Below, in pieces: positions 17,333 to 25,783 of a DNA stretch of 64,000 nucleotides. The stretch's first letter is position 1; every line of letters begins with the position of its first letter. Below the pieces are notes generated by a model. The model was not told the origin of the DNA. It saw only the letters and a program-made list of their open reading frames with translations, and searched no databases. A program made the translations under genes and the position numbers. This stretch comes from Pollutimonas bauzanensis (GTDB lineage Bacteria; Pseudomonadota; Gammaproteobacteria; Burkholderiales; Burkholderiaceae_B): contig NZ_FQXE01000001.1 of NCBI RefSeq assembly GCF_900129885.1, forward strand, positions 551,086 to 615,085, in the 5' to 3' direction.

Positions 17333-18362
17333 CGTGATTCCCATGAGTAACGGCGGATGAAGGCGATGAATTCTGATGCTTGCGCGGCTGCACGACAGGG
17401 CATGAAACGAGGTGGCCGGGAGAAATCAACTCCGGCAATGGCGGCGTCTTGCGGCATGAATCAAGCGCAAGCGCGCAACGAGGAGCAAACCGGCATCCGG
17501 ACTCATCGACCGCCGAGGCAGCCACGCCCGGAATTTCATATAGCGGCGCATTGCGATAATGGCTGCCGGGCGCATCGGAGATCGTCGACTTCAGAAGGCC
17601 CCGCGTATACGGGTGGAAGGCCCCCGGCTTGTGGAACAGCTTGACAGCCGAAGCCTGCTCGACAATCTCGCCCGCGTACATGACGGCGACACGGTCGGCC
17701 CATTGCGCCACCACACTCAGGTCGTGTGTAATCAGAAGCACGGCCATCGACAATTCGCGCCGCAAGCGGTCGATCAGATCGAGCACCTGCGCCTGGATGG
17801 TGACATCGAGGGCCGTAGTGGGCTCATCGGCTATCAGCAGCCTGGGGTTGCCGGCCACGGCAATCGCTATCATCACCCTCTGGCGCATGCCGCCCGACAG
17901 ATTGTGCGCATAGTCCTTGTAGCGGCGGTCCGGTTCAGCGATCCGCACCAGGTCGAGCAGTTCGGTTGCCCGCTGCCGCGCTTGCTTGCGAGACAAGGAT
18001 TCATGCTGCCGCAATACCTCCGCGATCTGTTCGCCAATAGGCATGACCGGGTTCAGCGATGTCATGGGTTCCTGGAATATCATCGACAGCGCTTTACCGC
18101 GCAGCTTGCGCAAGGCGGCCTGGCCCGCCTGCAAAAGGTCGATATCGCCAAAAAACGCTTGCCCGGATTGAATGCGCGCGGCCTGCGGCAGCAATCGCAT
18201 CAACGCCAGCGCGGTCGCCGATTTGCCGCTGCCCGACTCGCCGACCAGCGCCAGCGTTTCACCCGAACGCACGGAAAGGTCCAGGCCACGTACCGCAACG
18301 GTCTGGCCAAACGCGACGCGCAGCCCGCGGATTTCAAGCACGTTGTCGATATGCGTCATCAT
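17313..18362 (-). CDS. Dipeptide-type ABC transporter ATPase, DppD/OppD-like
   Basis: About 349 residues from the ATG at 18362 (or the adjacent ATG at 18359). Walker [12 protein letters not shown]-loop [15 protein letters not shown], signature [15 protein letters not shown], Walker [15 protein letters not shown] and the C-terminal Cys pattern [15 protein letters not shown] identify the OppD/DppD group. The start overlaps the permease stop, which favours it over the longer open frame that begins at 18467 inside the permease gene. It works with the DppF-like ATPase. Confidence 0.9.
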   Translation of the reverse strand: MMTHIDNVLEIRGLRVAFGQTVAVRGLDLSVRSGETLALVGESGSGKSATALALMRLLPQAARIQSGQAFFGDIDLLQAGQAALRKLRGKALSMIFQEPMTSLNPVMPIGEQIAEVLRQHESLSRKQARQRATELLDLVRIAEPDRRYKDYAHNLSGGMRQRVMIAIAVAGNPRLLIADEPTTALDVTIQAQVLDLIDRLRRELSMAVLLITHDLSVVAQWADRVAVMYAGEIVEQASAVKLFHKPGAFHPYTRGLLKSTISDAPGSHYRNAPLYEIPGVAASAVDESGCRFAPRCALALDSCRKTPPLPELISPGHLVSCPVVQPRKHQNSSPSSAVTHGNHDAFALR

Positions 18363-19228
18363 GTGCTTTGCCTTGGATTCAGCGCGTCGTTCAAGCCATC
18401 GCCCAGCAAATTCAAAGACAGGACCGCCAAGGAAACCGCCGCGCCGGGCAAGGCTGTCAGAAACCACTCGGTGCGCAGCATTTCTCGGCCGTCGGCGATC
18501 ATCATTCCCCAGCTAACGATATTGGGGTCGCCCATGCCAAGAAAGGAGAGCCCGGATTCGATCAGGATGGCAGTCGCGACCATGACCGAGGCCGTCACGA
18601 CGACCGGCGCCATCGCGTTGGGCAGGATCTCGCGGAAAATAATGCGTGTGTCCGAATAGCCCAGGCTGCGCGCCGCCATGACGAGGTCTGACTCGCGCAA
18701 TGACCTGAATTGCGCCCGCACCAGGCGGGCAATGGTGGGCCACGAACCCAGCCCGATCGCCAGGGCGATGACGCCTATCGACGAACCCGCAATCGCGACG
18801 ATCACGATCACGAGCAGCATGGTGGGCATCGTCTGGAAGATTACGGTAAGCCGGCTCAGCACATCGTCGATATAGCCCCCGAAATAGCCGCCCACCGCCC
18901 CAACCAGCAGGCCGATCAGCAATACGATGGCGGTTGAAGCCACACCCACGGCCAGGGACGCGCGCGCTCCATGCACCAGGCCCGCGAGGATGTCGCGCCC
19001 CATCGAATCCGTGCCGAGGGGAAAGGCGGCATCCTGCCCGGGCCACAGAAGCGCCGGGCCAACCATATCAAGCGGGTCGCCCGGGGCGAGCCAGTCCGCG
19101 GCCAGCGCCACAAAGACGAAAAAAACCAGCAGCGCCAGGCCGGCCACGGCATTCATGTTGCCGGCAAAGCCCCTGCCGCCGCCGCTGCGCCCGGCGCCGC
19201 TGATTTTCGGAATAGAGATGGCAGACAC
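18359..19228 (-). CDS. Dipeptide-type ABC transporter permease, DppC-like
   Basis: 289 residues from a GTG start at 19228. AAAGG lies nine bases upstream and the preceding gene ends two bases before, so this start is preferred over the much longer open frame reaching 19507. Markers are FPLGTDSMGRDILAGLVHGA, where the DxxGRD element is typical of DppC, and the coupling loop DLVMAARSLGYSDTRIIFRE. Six membrane segments are expected. It forms the channel with the DppB-like protein. Confidence 0.9.
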   Translation of the reverse strand: MSAISIPKISGAGRSGGGRGFAGNMNAVAGLALLVFFVFVALAADWLAPGDPLDMVGPALLWPGQDAAFPLGTDSMGRDILAGLVHGARASLAVGVASTAIVLLIGLLVGAVGGYFGGYIDDVLSRLTVIFQTMPTMLLVIVIVAIAGSSIGVIALAIGLGSWPTIARLVRAQFRSLRESDLVMAARSLGYSDTRIIFREILPNAMAPVVVTASVMVATAILIESGLSFLGMGDPNIVSWGMMIADGREMLRTEWFLTALPGAAVSLAVLSLNLLGDGLNDALNPRQST

Positions 19229-19230
19229 GA

Positions 19231-20220
19231 TTAGCGGCCTTTGATACGGGGATCGATGAGCGCATGCAAGACATCTATCAATGCGTTGGCCGCTATCACA
19301 AGCAGGGAAGCCAGCAGCAGGATGCCCAGCAACACGTTGAAATCCCGGGCCATCACGGAATCCAGCGCCAAACGGCCCATGCCCGGCCATTCGAAAACGG
19401 TTTCTATGACAACGGCGCCGCCCAGCAGATGGCCGAAGTGCAGGCCTGCAAGGGTAGTGATGGGAATCAGCGCATTGCGCAGGATATGGACCAGTTGCAC
19501 TCGCCATGCCGGCAGGCCTTTGGCGCGCGCAGTCCGCACGAAGTCCTGATGGCCCGCCTCGAGCATGGCGGCGCGAGTCAGGCGCGCATAGATGGCAACG
19601 TAGAATGTGGCGAGCGACACGGCCGGCAGGAGCAGGTGGCGCAGCCGGTCAAACAACAGGTCAAGGCCGGATAAAGATGCGCCTATGGTTTCCTTGCTAC
19701 CGATGGGCAGCCAGCCCAGATGCACCGAAAAGAACACTATGGCCATCAACCCCACCCAAAAGCTCGGGGTGGAATACAGAAGCAGCGCAAACACCGAGAG
19801 CACCCGGTCCGGCCACTTCCCCGCAAATGCCGACATGACCGCGCCCAGGGCGACGCCGACGACGAACGCCAAGCCCAGCGCAGCCAGCATCAGGACCAGA
19901 GTATTGCCCAGCCTGGACATCACGAGCTCCATGACCGCCGCGTTGTAGCGCGGCGAGAAGCCCAGGTCGAAATGCGCCAGCTTGGTCAGATAGGAGAGCA
20001 ACTGGGCAAGCATGGGCTGATCCAGCCCGAAACGCTGGCGCAGTAGCGCCATGGTGGCTTCCGTAGCCGAGCCGGACTCCGCCGCCATCACTTCGGCCGC
20101 GTCGCCGGGAACAAGCTGCAGGAACAGGAAGTTCAGAATGATGATGCCCAGCGCGGTAGGTATCGCCTGGAGCAAGGTCCAGGCCAGTCGTTGCCCCACG
20201 CGGACGGGCATCGCCATCAT
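19231..20220 (-). CDS. Dipeptide-type ABC transporter permease, DppB-like
   Basis: 329 residues with six membrane segments. The N-terminal helix is followed by LGIIILNFLFLQLVPGDAAE, and the loop DFVRTARAKGLPAWRVQLVH is the EAA coupling motif. The end VLHALIDPRIKG is the usual DppB tail. The start overlaps the hyuA stop by 4 bp (ATGA). An extended loop after the first helix (GSATEATMALLRQRFGLDQP) is characteristic of the family. Confidence 0.9.
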   Translation of the reverse strand: MMAMPVRVGQRLAWTLLQAIPTALGIIILNFLFLQLVPGDAAEVMAAESGSATEATMALLRQRFGLDQPMLAQLLSYLTKLAHFDLGFSPRYNAAVMELVMSRLGNTLVLMLAALGLAFVVGVALGAVMSAFAGKWPDRVLSVFALLLYSTPSFWVGLMAIVFFSVHLGWLPIGSKETIGASLSGLDLLFDRLRHLLLPAVSLATFYVAIYARLTRAAMLEAGHQDFVRTARAKGLPAWRVQLVHILRNALIPITTLAGLHFGHLLGGAVVIETVFEWPGMGRLALDSVMARDFNVLLGILLLASLLVIAANALIDVLHALIDPRIKGR

Positions 20221-22376
20221 TGTTCCGCTTGCGCCAACGACGCCTCCGGCGCGACCCGGCCTACCCGCAGATTGTCCAGCACGAGGTAGCCCAGTTCGCT
20301 GACTGCGGCCCGGAATCCGTCCTCGACATAGGTAGTGGTTTCGTCTTCGACGATCAGCGCCGGCCCCACGACCTGCTGCGCTGGATTAAGCTCTTCACGT
20401 TCGTAGGCCGGCAGCGAGCGCCACTCGCCGGCTTGCGCATCGAATACGGAACGGGCATGGTGCGCAACGGCCGGCGCGCCGCCGGTGCGCAGCGTGTCGG
20501 GAGCAACCGCTATGTCCGCCACAGCCTCGACAGACACCGACCAGTTGACGGTCTCGATTGCAATATGCGGCAAGTGGCGGCCATATAGCTGGGCGTACCT
20601 GGTCTCAAAGCTGTCTTTCAGCGACCGGACCGTAGCCTGCGTGATCGGCGCAACCGGCAGGTCGATGGCTATCTCGTGGCCCTGCCCTGCGTAGCGCATG
20701 TAAACCAGCCGGCTCTGCTTGAGCGGCGCGCCTGCCGAGGCCCGCTCGACTATGCCTTGCGCCGTGGCGGAGAGTTCGTCCAGCAACCGTTGCACAGCGG
20801 GGATGTCGATATTGTCCAGCCGCTGGAGTAGGCTGCGCACCGTTTGATAAGCTACCGGCGCCCACAGGAACCCGAGGGCCGAACCTACGCCTGCGGAACG
20901 CGGAATAATCAGCCGGGCCACGCCCAGTTTTCGCGCCAGCCTGGCGGCATGCAGCGGCGCTGCGCCGCCAAAGGCAATCACGGTGTAGTCCTCAATCGAC
21001 TTGCCCAATTCGGAGCCATGAACACGGGCGGCGTTTGCCATGTTTTCGGTGACGATCTCGACCACCGCCACGGCGCTGGACTCGATGCTCATGCCTGTTT
21101 GCGCGCCAAGCGACGACGACAGCGCGTCGCGCGCCAGCGTAACATCCAGTGCGACCTTACCAACCGCGAACCGTCCCGGATCCGTGACGCCGAGCGCCAC
21201 ATTGGCATCTGTCACGGTGGCCAGCCCGCCCCCGTTCCCATATGCCGCGGGGCCCGGATTCGACCCTGCACTGTCCGGCCCCACTTGAATGACCCCTAAA
21301 TGATTGACGCGCGCGATGGAGCCCCCGCCCGCCCCGATCTCGACCATCTCAATGACCGGGATGCGGATGGGCAGCCCCGACCCTTTGAGATGGCGATGCA
21401 CCCGTCCGAACTCAAAGCTGCGGTTTATCTGGGGCAGGTAGTCGTCGATGAAGCAGATCTTTGCCGTGGTACCGCCCATGTCGAACGATAATGCACGCCG
21501 CGCGCCGGATTGTGCCGCGACCCGCTGCGCCAGCACCGCGCCGCCCGCCGGCCCGGACTCGACAAGCCTGACGGGTTCGGCAATACCGTTGTCCAACGTT
21601 GTTATGGCACCGCCTGAAGTCATCAGGAATGGCTCGGCGCGCAACCCAAGCCGGGCCACCTGCCCGGTCAACCGCTTCAAATACCCCGCGATCAAAGGCT
21701 GCACATAGGCATTGGCGCAAATCGTGGACAAACGCTCGTACTCGCGGATTTCCGGACAGACATCGGATGCCAGAGAAATCCACAGGTCCGGCAATTGTTC
21801 GCGCAGCAATTCGCGCGTGCGGCGCTCATGCCGAGAGTTCGCATAGCCATGCAGGTAGCAGACCGCCACGCTTTCAATACCCTCTTGCTTGAACCTGGAT
21901 GCCAGGGATTGCACCTGCGCCTCATCCAGATCCGTCAATACCTGGCCGGCGGCATTCACACGTTCTTTCACCCCGAACCGCAGGTGACGGGGCACCAGCG
22001 GTTCGGCTTTATCAAGGAAAATATCGTATTGCGCAAATCGGTCTTCGAGCCCTATTTCGACGAGATCGCCAAAACCGGCTGTCGTGATCAATGCCGTGCG
22101 TGCGCCCTTGCGCTCGATCAGCGCGTTGGTAGCCAATGTCGTGCCTAGAATCAACAGGTCGACGTCGCCCCATTCAAGCTGCGCCTGGCCCAGGATCTCG
22201 CCGATGCCCAGCACCACGCCGGCTTCAGGCGCGCTAGACGTAGTCAGCACCTTGCCCGTGTGCTTGCGTGCCCCCTGGAGCAGGACAATATCCGTGAACG
22301 TCCCGCCGACATCCACTGCGAGACGCACGCGATGGTTTGTACCTTTTGGGCCTGCTGCAGGCAGTTCGTTGCGCAT
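20217..22376 (-). CDS. hyuA: Hydantoinase A / 5-oxoprolinase family subunit
   Basis: About 719 residues. The N-terminal ASKHA nucleotide-binding motif RLAVDVGGTFTDIVLL begins about 17 residues in, with LGTTLATNALIERKGA and RALSFDMGGTTAKICFIDDY further on. ESGPAGGAVLAQRVA and NPGPAAYGNGG are family blocks. HyuA supplies the ATP-using half of hydantoinase/oxoprolinase and acts with HyuB, here encoded five genes downstream in the same operon. The ATG at 22376 gives the usual distance to the VGGTFTD motif; the open frame extends to 22445 with Arg/Lys-rich filler. No regulator is encoded next to it. Confidence 0.92.
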   Translation of the reverse strand: MRNELPAAGPKGTNHRVRLAVDVGGTFTDIVLLQGARKHTGKVLTTSSAPEAGVVLGIGEILGQAQLEWGDVDLLILGTTLATNALIERKGARTALITTAGFGDLVEIGLEDRFAQYDIFLDKAEPLVPRHLRFGVKERVNAAGQVLTDLDEAQVQSLASRFKQEGIESVAVCYLHGYANSRHERRTRELLREQLPDLWISLASDVCPEIREYERLSTICANAYVQPLIAGYLKRLTGQVARLGLRAEPFLMTSGGAITTLDNGIAEPVRLVESGPAGGAVLAQRVAAQSGARRALSFDMGGTTAKICFIDDYLPQINRSFEFGRVHRHLKGSGLPIRIPVIEMVEIGAGGGSIARVNHLGVIQVGPDSAGSNPGPAAYGNGGGLATVTDANVALGVTDPGRFAVGKVALDVTLARDALSSSLGAQTGMSIESSAVAVVEIVTENMANAARVHGSELGKSIEDYTVIAFGGAAPLHAARLARKLGVARLIIPRSAGVGSALGFLWAPVAYQTVRSLLQRLDNIDIPAVQRLLDELSATAQGIVERASAGAPLKQSRLVYMRYAGQGHEIAIDLPVAPITQATVRSLKDSFETRYAQLYGRHLPHIAIETVNWSVSVEAVADIAVAPDTLRTGGAPAVAHHARSVFDAQAGEWRSLPAYEREELNPAQQVVGPALIVEDETTTYVEDGFRAAVSELGYLVLDNLRVGRVAPEASLAQAEQ

Positions 22377-22530
22377 GATGCTTTTTCCCGATCGGCTCCC
22401 CGGCACGGTCTTGGCGCGCTGAGGACAAACAGGAATGGTAGGCACTCGCCGCGCCGGTTCAAACGAATGTTTCCAACTTTGGATATCTGATTATTGACAA
22501 GAAGCGCTGCGCTGGCCGGATAGCAGGCCT

Positions 22531-22576
22531 GAAGCGATCGATTTCCTGTTTTTCACTCATGACAGGCACGAGGGCA
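22531..22576 (+). pseudogene. 46-bp relic of a rhodanese gene 3' region
   Basis: Positions 22531-22576 match 12768-12813 of the complete rhodanese gene with two mismatches and encode the same peptide, EAIDFLFFTHDRHEG. The surrounding frame is a short reading from 22498 to a stop near 22616 with no start, so no functional gene is left. It is too long to be chance and marks either a former duplicate or a recombination footprint. Confidence 0.75.
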
Positions 22577-22613
22577 AGATCGCGCGCCATCGGGGCGGCG
22601 CGCCGCCCCCAGG

Positions 22614-22844
22614 CTAAACCCTCTCGATCAGGTGGTACTCCTGGTCGTCTCCGGTGCGGCAGCGCCCGTCCAGCGACCATCGGTGCCATTCGCTTGCCAC
22701 GGCCCGCTGGTCGTGGATCAGCACATAACCCACACAGTTGATCTCGGCCGACTCAAGCGGCGGGGCCAGTTCGGTAACAAAAGCGAGCTTGCCGCCTCGG
22801 GTTGTGTATATGCCGACTCCAGTGACAATTTGCTCGGGGTTCAA
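22614..22844 (-). CDS. Small protein of unknown function, paralog of the 77-residue protein at 25550
   Basis: 76 residues started by TTG with GGAAGG seven bases upstream. The pattern GIYTTRGGKLAFVTE, then CVGYVL, WHRWSLDGR and a final LIERV aligns along its length with the 77-residue protein at 25550-25783 (GIYVSRAGRLVFIT, CTGYIV, WGRWFATG, IVARL). Short proteins with GIY-x2-R-x-G, W and DGR/G elements are common among phage early genes, so a phage origin is possible. No signal peptide or membrane segment is present. Function unknown. Confidence 0.6.
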   Translation of the reverse strand: MNPEQIVTGVGIYTTRGGKLAFVTELAPPLESAEINCVGYVLIHDQRAVASEWHRWSLDGRCRTGDDQEYHLIERV

Positions 22845-23151
22845 TTGGATACCTTCCTTTCCTCAAGCCAGGGAGTTAAGTCGACGGGGCCAGCTTCTGA
22901 CCGAAAATTGCCCGCATGTGGCATGCGTGGCGCATAGGGTCGATGCTGATAAAAACGCGAGGCGCCGTCAATGGGCCGTTTAGCTCGGCCGCCCGGCGGC
23001 CAGCGGCGCGGGGCGGACCATCATGGATGGGATGCCGGGACTTATCCCCACAATCTGTGCATAAGCCTGGGGGAAACCCTGGGGCTTGCCGCGCAGCGGC
23101 AGCAAAGGCGGGGCTGCGGGTTCTTTGATCAGGCACGGGCCACGGCCGGAG
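22845..23151. other. Intergenic stretch with paired DnaA-box-like 9-mers
   Basis: No gene is supported in this 307-bp stretch. TTATCCCCA (23042-23050) and TGTGCATAA (23056-23064) face each other across 5 bp, and each differs by one base from the DnaA box TTATCCACA in the matching orientation. Nothing else indicates an origin. Confidence 0.4.
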
Positions 23152-23400
23152 TCAGCCTGGCTCGCGCAAGCCGTCGCGCTCTTTATCGATATGCTGTCTT
23201 GCCTGCGCCAACGCTTCGGCGCATGCCGTCTCGAAATCAAAATACACCGCAATTTCGGTGTCTACCCTGGTCCACTTGCGTCGCGAAGAGCCGGGGCCGT
23301 GGGGCGTCCTGCGGATATTCGCCAGGAAGAGGCCATCCGATTCTTTTTCGGTGACTTCAATCCAATTGCCGTTGTACTCATATTCTCGACGGATGGTCAT
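23152..23400 (-). CDS. Small hypothetical protein
   Basis: 82 residues starting MTIRREYEYNGNWIEVTEK. A strong ribosome site (AAGGAAGCGT) precedes the ATG, supporting a real gene. The sequence is charged and soluble, with a predicted beta-rich first half (YNGNWIEV, GLFLANIRR) and an alpha-helical end (TACAEALAQARQHIDKER). No family is recognised. It does not overlap its neighbours. Confidence 0.55.
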   Translation of the reverse strand: MTIRREYEYNGNWIEVTEKESDGLFLANIRRTPHGPGSSRRKWTRVDTEIAVYFDFETACAEALAQARQHIDKERDGLREPG

Positions 23401-23571
23401 ACGCTTCCTTGTGGTTCCGGGACAGCCATCGTACCCGATTTCCCCCGGAATCCAGCGCGCACTGGCGCCCTGGGCACCAAACTTGCTGCCGCCCCTGCGA
23501 ATAGTACAGGCGGCCTAGTCCATCAGGGGGTGGCGCCTGCGCATTCGACCCACTAACCGAGAGGAAGCGTT

Positions 23572-23754
23572 ATGGACAAAGATCGAATCAAAGGCGCCGG
23601 CAAGGAAGTCAAAGGCGCCGTCAAGGAAACCGCCGGGAAAGTCACCGGTAATCGCGACACGCAAGCCGCAGGAAAGGTGGAAAAGACCAGCGGAACCGTG
23701 CAGCGCAAGATAGGCGAAGCGAAAGACGCGGTGCGCGACGCCGTAAAAAAATAG
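23572..23754 (+). CDS. CsbD family stress-response protein
   Basis: 60 residues: MDKDRIKGAGKEVKGAVKET opens with the CsbD signature, followed by repeated K-x2-G-x-V heptad-like units (AGKVTGN, AGKVEKTSG, IGEAKDAVRDAVKK). It is extremely hydrophilic and lysine-rich, with no Trp, Phe or Tyr. CsbD-like proteins are induced by osmotic, cold or general stress in many bacteria, with unknown molecular role. GAGAGGAAGCGTT lies just before the ATG, and a clear terminator follows. Confidence 0.88.
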   Translation: MDKDRIKGAGKEVKGAVKETAGKVTGNRDTQAAGKVEKTSGTVQRKIGEAKDAVRDAVKK

Positions 23755-23780
23755 CCCCGGCAGCCGCAAGGCTGGCTTGC

Positions 23781-23806
23781 AGCCCTCCTCGCGGAGGGCT
23801 TTTTTT
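23781..23806 (+). terminator. Rho-independent terminator after csbD-like gene
   Basis: AGCCCTC-CTCGCG-GAGGGCT gives a 7-bp stem with a 6-base loop, followed by a run of seven T, 26 bp past the stop. Confidence 0.85.
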
Positions 23807-23900
23807 CTGGCGGCTCATCCATGCTATAAAAACGCCAATAAGCCATCCATCCCTATAATTCAAATATAAAACAAATAGCAATGACCCCAGCAATGGCACT

Positions 23901-24632
23901 ATGATTTCCTATGGCCTGGTACTGGCGCTTGGACTGATTGCCGGCGCCATCAGCGGCGTTATCGGCACCGGCTCGTCCATCATCCTGCTGCCGGTCCTCG
24001 CCATCACATTCGGCCCCAAGCAGGCGGTGCCCATAATGGCCATCGCCGCCATCCTGGGAAACATCTCCCGAGTGCTGGTGTGGTTCAGGGAGATAGACTG
24101 GCGGGCCGTGCTGGCCTACTCCGCCACCGGAGTCCCCGCCGCGGCGCTTGGCGCGCGAACCTTGATAAGCCTGCCGAACGCTGTCATCGATCTCATCCTG
24201 GGCGGCTTCTTCCTGCTCATGATCCCTGCGCGCCGCGCCCTCGCGCGGCGCGAATATACGCTGACCCTTGGCCAGCTTGCGCTCATCGGGCTGTTTGTCG
24301 GCTTCCTGACCGGGCTGGTGATCTCGACAGGCCCGCTCAGCGTTCCCGCCTTCCTGGCCTATGGGCTTACGGGCGGCGCATTCATAGCGACAGAGGCCGC
24401 GAGCGCATTCATGCTATATGTGAGCAAAACCGCGACATTCCAGTCCCTGGGCGCGCTGCCCGGCACCGTGATCCTGAATGGGGCCATCGTCGGATTGAGC
24501 CTGGCGGCAGGCACCTTCATCAGCAAGGTCTATGTAAAACGGCTGAGCGGCACGGATTTCAGGCGCCTGATGGACCTTGCCCTGCTTGCGTCAGGATCGG
24601 CCTTGATCTGGTCGGCCGCGCGTCAGTTCTGA
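23901..24632 (+). CDS. TauE/SafE family membrane transporter
   Basis: 243 residues with about eight hydrophobic segments. The first repeat has GLIAGAISGVIGTGSSIILL, the second GFLTGLVISTGPLSVPAFLA, matching the duplicated DUF81/TauE fold. Members export sulfite, sulfoacetate or other sulfonates, though many have unknown substrates. An AT-rich region with TATAAT at 23854-23859 lies upstream. It converges on the terC-type gene with only 8 bp between their ends. A second, different TauE/SafE protein is encoded at 30298-31116. Confidence 0.85.
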   Translation: MISYGLVLALGLIAGAISGVIGTGSSIILLPVLAITFGPKQAVPIMAIAAILGNISRVLVWFREIDWRAVLAYSATGVPAAALGARTLISLPNAVIDLILGGFFLLMIPARRALARREYTLTLGQLALIGLFVGFLTGLVISTGPLSVPAFLAYGLTGGAFIATEAASAFMLYVSKTATFQSLGALPGTVILNGAIVGLSLAAGTFISKVYVKRLSGTDFRRLMDLALLASGSALIWSAARQF

Positions 24633-24640
24633 AGAACTGC

Positions 24641-25357
24641 CTAAGCCGCGGATTTCTGTTCCTCGGAAACCCTTTTGCGCGACGCCAGCAACTTGCCCGT
24701 CCCGATCACAAGCACCGCGCCGATGATTTCGGCAGCCAGCTTGGCCGACGGACTCGGTACGCCCAACAGCTCGACCGCGAACACATCGGTGACCAGCATG
24801 CCGCCGGCTATCCAGCCCAGCAGGCCGGCGCCGAACGTAACGACCAAGGGAAAGCGGTCGATAAGCTTCAGCACCAGCGTGCTGCCCCAGATGATGATGG
24901 GGACGCTGACGAGCAGGCCGAAGATCACGTAATACAGTTGGTGATCGAGATGGGCGTTTTGCGCGGCGCCGGCAATGGCAATGACATTGTCCAGGCTCAT
25001 GGCCAGGTCGGCCAGCAGAATGGTCCGGACGGCGCTCCAGATGGAGCTTGCGCTCTTGATGCTGCCATGGGAGTCCTCTTGCGGAACGAGGAGCTTGATG
25101 CCGATCCAGAGCAGCAGCAGGCTGCCCGCGGCTTTGAGAAATGGAATGTCGAGCAGCGCAAGCGCAAAAGCGATCAGCAGAACCCGCAAGACGACAGCCC
25201 CCGCCGTGCCCCATAAAATCCCCTGCATGCGCCGGCCCGGCGGAAGATTGCGACAGGCCAGCGCAATGACCACGGCATTGTCGCCCCCCAGCAGGATATC
25301 GATAAGGATGATCTGCAATACGGCGCCCCAGTGGAGCGTCTCGACAAACTCTAACAT
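24641..25357 (-). CDS. TerC family integral membrane protein (YjbE type)
   Basis: About 238 residues with seven hydrophobic helices. The metal-site acidic motifs of the family are visible: DILLGGDNAVVIALACRNLP near the N-terminus and DLAMSLDNVIAIAGAA in the centre. TerC proteins are implicated in Mn2+ export and metallation of secreted proteins. The second of two in-frame ATGs (25357) is preferred because GGAAAATGCAA precedes it at a better distance; 25363 is the alternative. The C-terminus is cytosolic and charged (SRKRVSEEQK). A 7-bp hairpin lies in the 5' leader (25375-25399). Confidence 0.87.
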   Translation of the reverse strand: MLEFVETLHWGAVLQIILIDILLGGDNAVVIALACRNLPPGRRMQGILWGTAGAVVLRVLLIAFALALLDIPFLKAAGSLLLLWIGIKLLVPQEDSHGSIKSASSIWSAVRTILLADLAMSLDNVIAIAGAAQNAHLDHQLYYVIFGLLVSVPIIIWGSTLVLKLIDRFPLVVTFGAGLLGWIAGGMLVTDVFAVELLGVPSPSAKLAAEIIGAVLVIGTGKLLASRKRVSEEQKSAA

Positions 25358-25374
25358 TTGCATTTTCCAATTAA

Positions 25375-25399
25375 GTCAGGCCTTTCGGCGCCGCCTGAC
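25375..25399 (-). promoter_or_regulatory. Leader hairpin upstream of terC-type gene
   Basis: GTCAGGC and GCCTGAC form a perfect 7-bp stem around an 11-base loop, ending about 18 bases before the preferred start codon. The position would allow control of translation. The sequence does not show the conserved loops of the Mn-sensing yybP-ykoY riboswitch clearly, so no riboswitch is called. Confidence 0.35.
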
Positions 25400-25549
25400 A
25401 GAACGATGCGCAGTAAAAGTCCTTGGAAGTCGAGAGAAAAACTTTTTCTATTCTACATTCAGTTTCGCGTCAGCTGCCGAATACATCCATAAGCACTAGG
25501 GTTATAAGGCCCTGCGCCGGCACGTCGCCGCCGCATAAGCGGCCATGGA

Positions 25550-25783
25550 TCACAGCCGCGCCACGATGTCGTTGTCATGAGTCCCGTCGTCCGCATAGGC
25601 GCCTGTGGCGAACCACCGGCCCCATACATTGACGATTTGGGCGCTCGTCCCGGTGACGATATAGCCGGTGCAGGGCTTTTCAAGGGCGTCCCCGCCCTCT
25701 TCCACGCTGGTGATGAACACCAGCCGCCCGGCGCGCGATACGTAGATGCCTGGGCCGCCCACAAAGTTGATCCGATCGAGCAT
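25550..25783 (-). CDS. Small protein of unknown function, paralog of the 76-residue protein at 22614
   Basis: 77 residues (MLDRINFVGGPGIYVSRAGR and onward). It shares with the protein at 22614-22844 the order GIY-x2-R-x-G-x-L-x-F-x-T, a mid Cys followed by GY, a Trp-x-Arg-Trp, and a C-terminal I-x-R. The C-terminus is Asp-rich (DDGTHDNDIV). Both are on the minus strand about 2.7 kb apart. The family is not recognised; a phage-derived origin is possible. Function unknown. Confidence 0.6.
   Translation of the reverse strand: MLDRINFVGGPGIYVSRAGRLVFITSVEEGGDALEKPCTGYIVTGTSAQIVNVWGRWFATGAYADDGTHDNDIVARL

Noticed and set aside
18359-19507. Longer permease start at 19507
   Set aside because: The extra 93 residues overlap the DppB-like gene and have no membrane or family sequence; the GTG at 19228 has a good ribosome site.
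25364-25460. Mn-sensing yybP-ykoY riboswitch before the TerC-type gene
   Set aside because: A stem is present but the conserved loop sequences were not found by eye, so only a hairpin is reported.
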